Below are positions 4,519 to 5,473 of a stretch of DNA of 5,473 nt, piece by piece; position 1 is the stretch's first letter, and each line of letters opens with the position of its first letter. This stretch comes from Microcaldota archaeon (GTDB lineage: Archaea; Micrarchaeota; Micrarchaeia; Micrarchaeales; CABMGC01): contig JASHTL010000032.1 of the NCBI GenBank assembly GCA_030040595.1, positions 1-5,473 of the forward strand, given 5' to 3'. Below the pieces are notes generated by a model that saw nothing but the letters and a program-made list of their open reading frames with translations, ran no database searches and was not told the origin of the DNA. The position numbers and the translations under genes are program-made.

Positions 4519-4533
4519 GTATTTAAATCTTTT
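4519..4533 (-). promoter_or_regulatory. Strong BRE/TATA promoter directed at the small ORF and regulator
   Basis: The minus strand reads AAGAAAAGATTTAAATA, almost the same as the rpo3 element at 212-226 (AAAAGGTTTAAATAC). Expected transcription start is about 4496, some 20 bases before the small ORF's ATG and about 168 bases before the regulator's ATG. The TATA core TATTTAAATA-like sequence is nearly symmetric, but the purine-rich BRE lies only on the side that points leftward. Confidence 0.55.
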
Positions 4534-4564
4534 CTTCAAACAGCGCCTATTGTCTAAGTCGCTT

Positions 4565-4665
4565 GCGCAAAAAATTTGCCGTTTGTTGCATCTCGCAGAA
4601 TAGCAGCCACACAAGTTATTTTAAATGCAGGCGCGCAAAAGTGCATAGTGGTTTGTTGCTTCTCG
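4565..4665 (+). repeat. Imperfect direct duplication spanning the peptidase start
   Basis: GTTTGTTGCATCTCG (4581-4595) recurs as GTTTGTTGCTTCTCG (4651-4665), 14 of 15 bases identical. Each is preceded by the same 8-mer GCGCAAAA (4565 and 4633), at offsets of 16 and 18 bases. The second copy contains the TTG-TTG start codons of the peptidase; the first reaches an in-frame stop a few codons later. It looks like a small tandem-type duplication that has since drifted. Confidence 0.5.
4619..4626 (+). promoter_or_regulatory. TATA box of the A24 peptidase gene
   Basis: TTTTAAAT, within TTATTTTAAAT at 4616-4626, predicts transcription from about 4646-4650. This puts the GTG at 4641 upstream of the RNA 5' end and favours the TTG at 4653 or 4656 as a leaderless start. 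Confidence 0.5.
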
Positions 4666-5473
4666 ATGTCATAAGGATTGCCGCGCTTCTGATTGTCACG
4701 TTCGTATACGCGCTCTTCGACGTATTCAACAAAAGGAATGTGCCTGACCTCTTTGCGTATGCGACGCTCGCCGTCGGAATACTGATAACGCTCACGTACC
4801 CAGTGCAGACCATAGAGTTCAGCGCGATATGCGCTGTTGTAATAGCTGCCCTCGGGTATGCTACATACAGGACAGGAATCCTCGGCGCCGGAGACACGTT
4901 CGAGTTCCTCTTCATAAGCCTTGTGCTTCCCATTCAGGCTCTTCCCGCACTGATAAGCCTGCAGCAGTTCTCGCTGCCGTTCATACTCTCCGTATTCGTA
5001 GCGACGGGCTACGCCACCATAATACTGACGCCCGCATACTACATAATAAAGGCGAGGAGAAAGACGCACATGCTGAAGATAGAGAAGAAAGGGGCGATAG
5101 CAGCTGCGCTGCTCGTTCTTGTGTACATAATACTGATTGTCGAACTCGGGCGCATAGTCTCGGATCCGGTGCTCGTGGCTGTTGTGATGCTTATCGTTGC
5201 AGTGCCATCAGCAGTGATACTGGCATTCAGGCGCATGATATACGAGGGCATGACCGAGATGGTCTATCCGTCGCAGCTGGAGCAGGGCGACATGATAGCG
5301 ACAAGCATGATGGACAAGCGGGACCTTGCATACTTCAGGAAGAGGTCAAGGCATTTCGAGAGACTCGCGACAACGCAGCTTATCAGCGAGACAAAAAGGA
5401 TAAGGAAGCGTATTCCCGTATACAAGAACGCGATACCTCTCGCGCTCTTCACATTCATAGGAGTCATTGTCTC
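4653..5473 (+). CDS. A24-family prepilin/preflagellin peptidase, C-terminus cut by the window edge
   Basis: 273 codons are readable to the right edge with no stop. This is a polytopic membrane aspartyl protease that removes the leader peptides of archaellins and archaeal type IV pilins. Membrane segments at about residues 6-22, 34-49, 52-70, 83-103, 107-132, 148-169 and 172-192 precede a charged cytoplasmic tail. The first catalytic Asp is D23 in LFDVFNKRNVPD, the family's D-x(n)-R-x-(I/V)-P motif. The second is D81 in ILGAGDTFEF, the GxGD motif; their spacing of 58 is close to that of FlaK-type enzymes. The tail PSQLEQGDMIA (206-216) followed by IPVYKNAIPLALFTFIGVIV (254-273) matches the C-terminal region of archaeal A24 peptidases. 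Start: no in-frame ATG exists near the N-terminus. TTG 4653 is preferred on TATA spacing; TTG 4656 and GTG 4641 are alternatives. It is divergent from the winged-helix regulator; no pilin gene is in view. Confidence 0.88.
   Translation, partial: MLLLDVIRIAALLIVTFVYALFDVFNKRNVPDLFAYATLAVGILITLTYPVQTIEFSAICAVVIAALGYATYRTGILGAGDTFEFLFISLVLPIQALPALISLQQFSLPFILSVFVATGYATIILTPAYYIIKARRKTHMLKIEKKGAIAAALLVLVYIILIVELGRIVSDPVLVAVVMLIVAVPSAVILAFRRMIYEGMTEMVYPSQLEQGDMIATSMMDKRDLAYFRKRSRHFERLATTQLISETKRIRKRIPVYKNAIPLALFTFIGVIV

Larger units (their letters stand above)
4329..4652. other. Divergent intergenic region between regulator and peptidase
   Basis: No well-supported gene is present in these 324 bases. 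From left to right they hold the GGTGG ribosome-binding element of the regulator, the possible small ORF (4362-4475) with its repeats, a strong minus-strand BRE/TATA (4519-4533), the first copy of an imperfect duplication (4565-4595), a plus-strand TATA box (4619-4626), and most of the second copy (from 4633). I see no tRNA or other structured RNA in it. Confidence 0.6.

Noticed and set aside
4550..4603. 17-codon TTG frame downstream of the symmetric TATA at 4520
   Set aside because: Too short, with a weak start codon, no ribosome-binding site and no family; the BRE of that TATA points the other way.
4641..4652. GTG 4641 as start of the peptidase
   Set aside because: It lies only 15 bases past the TATA box, upstream of the predicted RNA 5' end. 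It cannot be fully excluded because the TATA assignment is itself a prediction.
4554..5069. Minus-strand frames opposite the peptidase
   Set aside because: The plus frame encodes both catalytic motifs and the membrane topology of A24 peptidases; the minus frames are Tyr/Arg-rich shadows.
1..5473. tRNA, rRNA, CRISPR array, insertion sequence or attachment site
   Set aside because: I found no cloverleaf with a T-arm consensus, no regularly spaced repeat array, no transposase motif and no flanking terminal repeats.

Overview
The window is archaeal. It carries the N-terminus of archaeal RNA polymerase subunit Rpo3 (RpoD), a DUF217-type VapB with a PIN-domain VapC, an archaeal RNA 2',3'-cyclic phosphodiesterase (ThpR), a UPF0200-like P-loop kinase and an archaeal A24 prepilin peptidase. 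TATA elements lie about 23-32 bases from the starts, so most transcripts look leaderless or nearly so. Arg is often AGG and Ile often ATA. The style resembles small-genome (DPANN, Micrarchaeota-like) archaea, but that placement is a guess; only 'archaeon' is firm.

Layout. 1-899 (minus strand): the vapB-vapC toxin-antitoxin pair runs toward the start of rpo3, which has its own BRE/TATA promoter and leaves the window at its left edge. 900-1045: a divergent intergenic region with the vapBC promoter, a perfect 16-bp palindrome (likely operator), a small hairpin and the promoter of the next gene. 1046-2143: an unrecognised 196-aa protein (plus) and thpR (minus), convergent, with 3' ends overlapping by 21 bp. 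2144-2181: a 38-bp divergent promoter region. 2182-3900 (plus): a probable operon of an OB-fold tRNA-binding protein, a UPF0200-like P-loop kinase with unusual active-site residues, and a second P-loop kinase resembling deoxynucleoside monophosphate kinases. 3901-3989: a short convergent gap with a hairpin. 3990-4328 (minus): a winged-helix regulator. 4329-4652: a regulatory intergenic region with three TGCAATAC-type half-sites, a possible 37-aa small ORF, two TATA boxes and an imperfect direct duplication. 4653-5473 (plus): an A24 prepilin/preflagellin peptidase with both catalytic aspartates, running off the right edge.

How the genes fit together. The 2182-3900 cluster joins tRNA binding with nucleotide phosphorylation; its product is unknown. 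The winged-helix gene is divergent from the peptidase and may control itself and possibly the peptidase. The toxin-antitoxin pair is self-contained. No complete new defence or mobile system is visible. The most interesting items are the operator-like repeats and small ORF at 4362-4475, the kinase with altered residues beside an intact relative, and a Lys/Ala-rich tail encoded out of frame directly after the second kinase.
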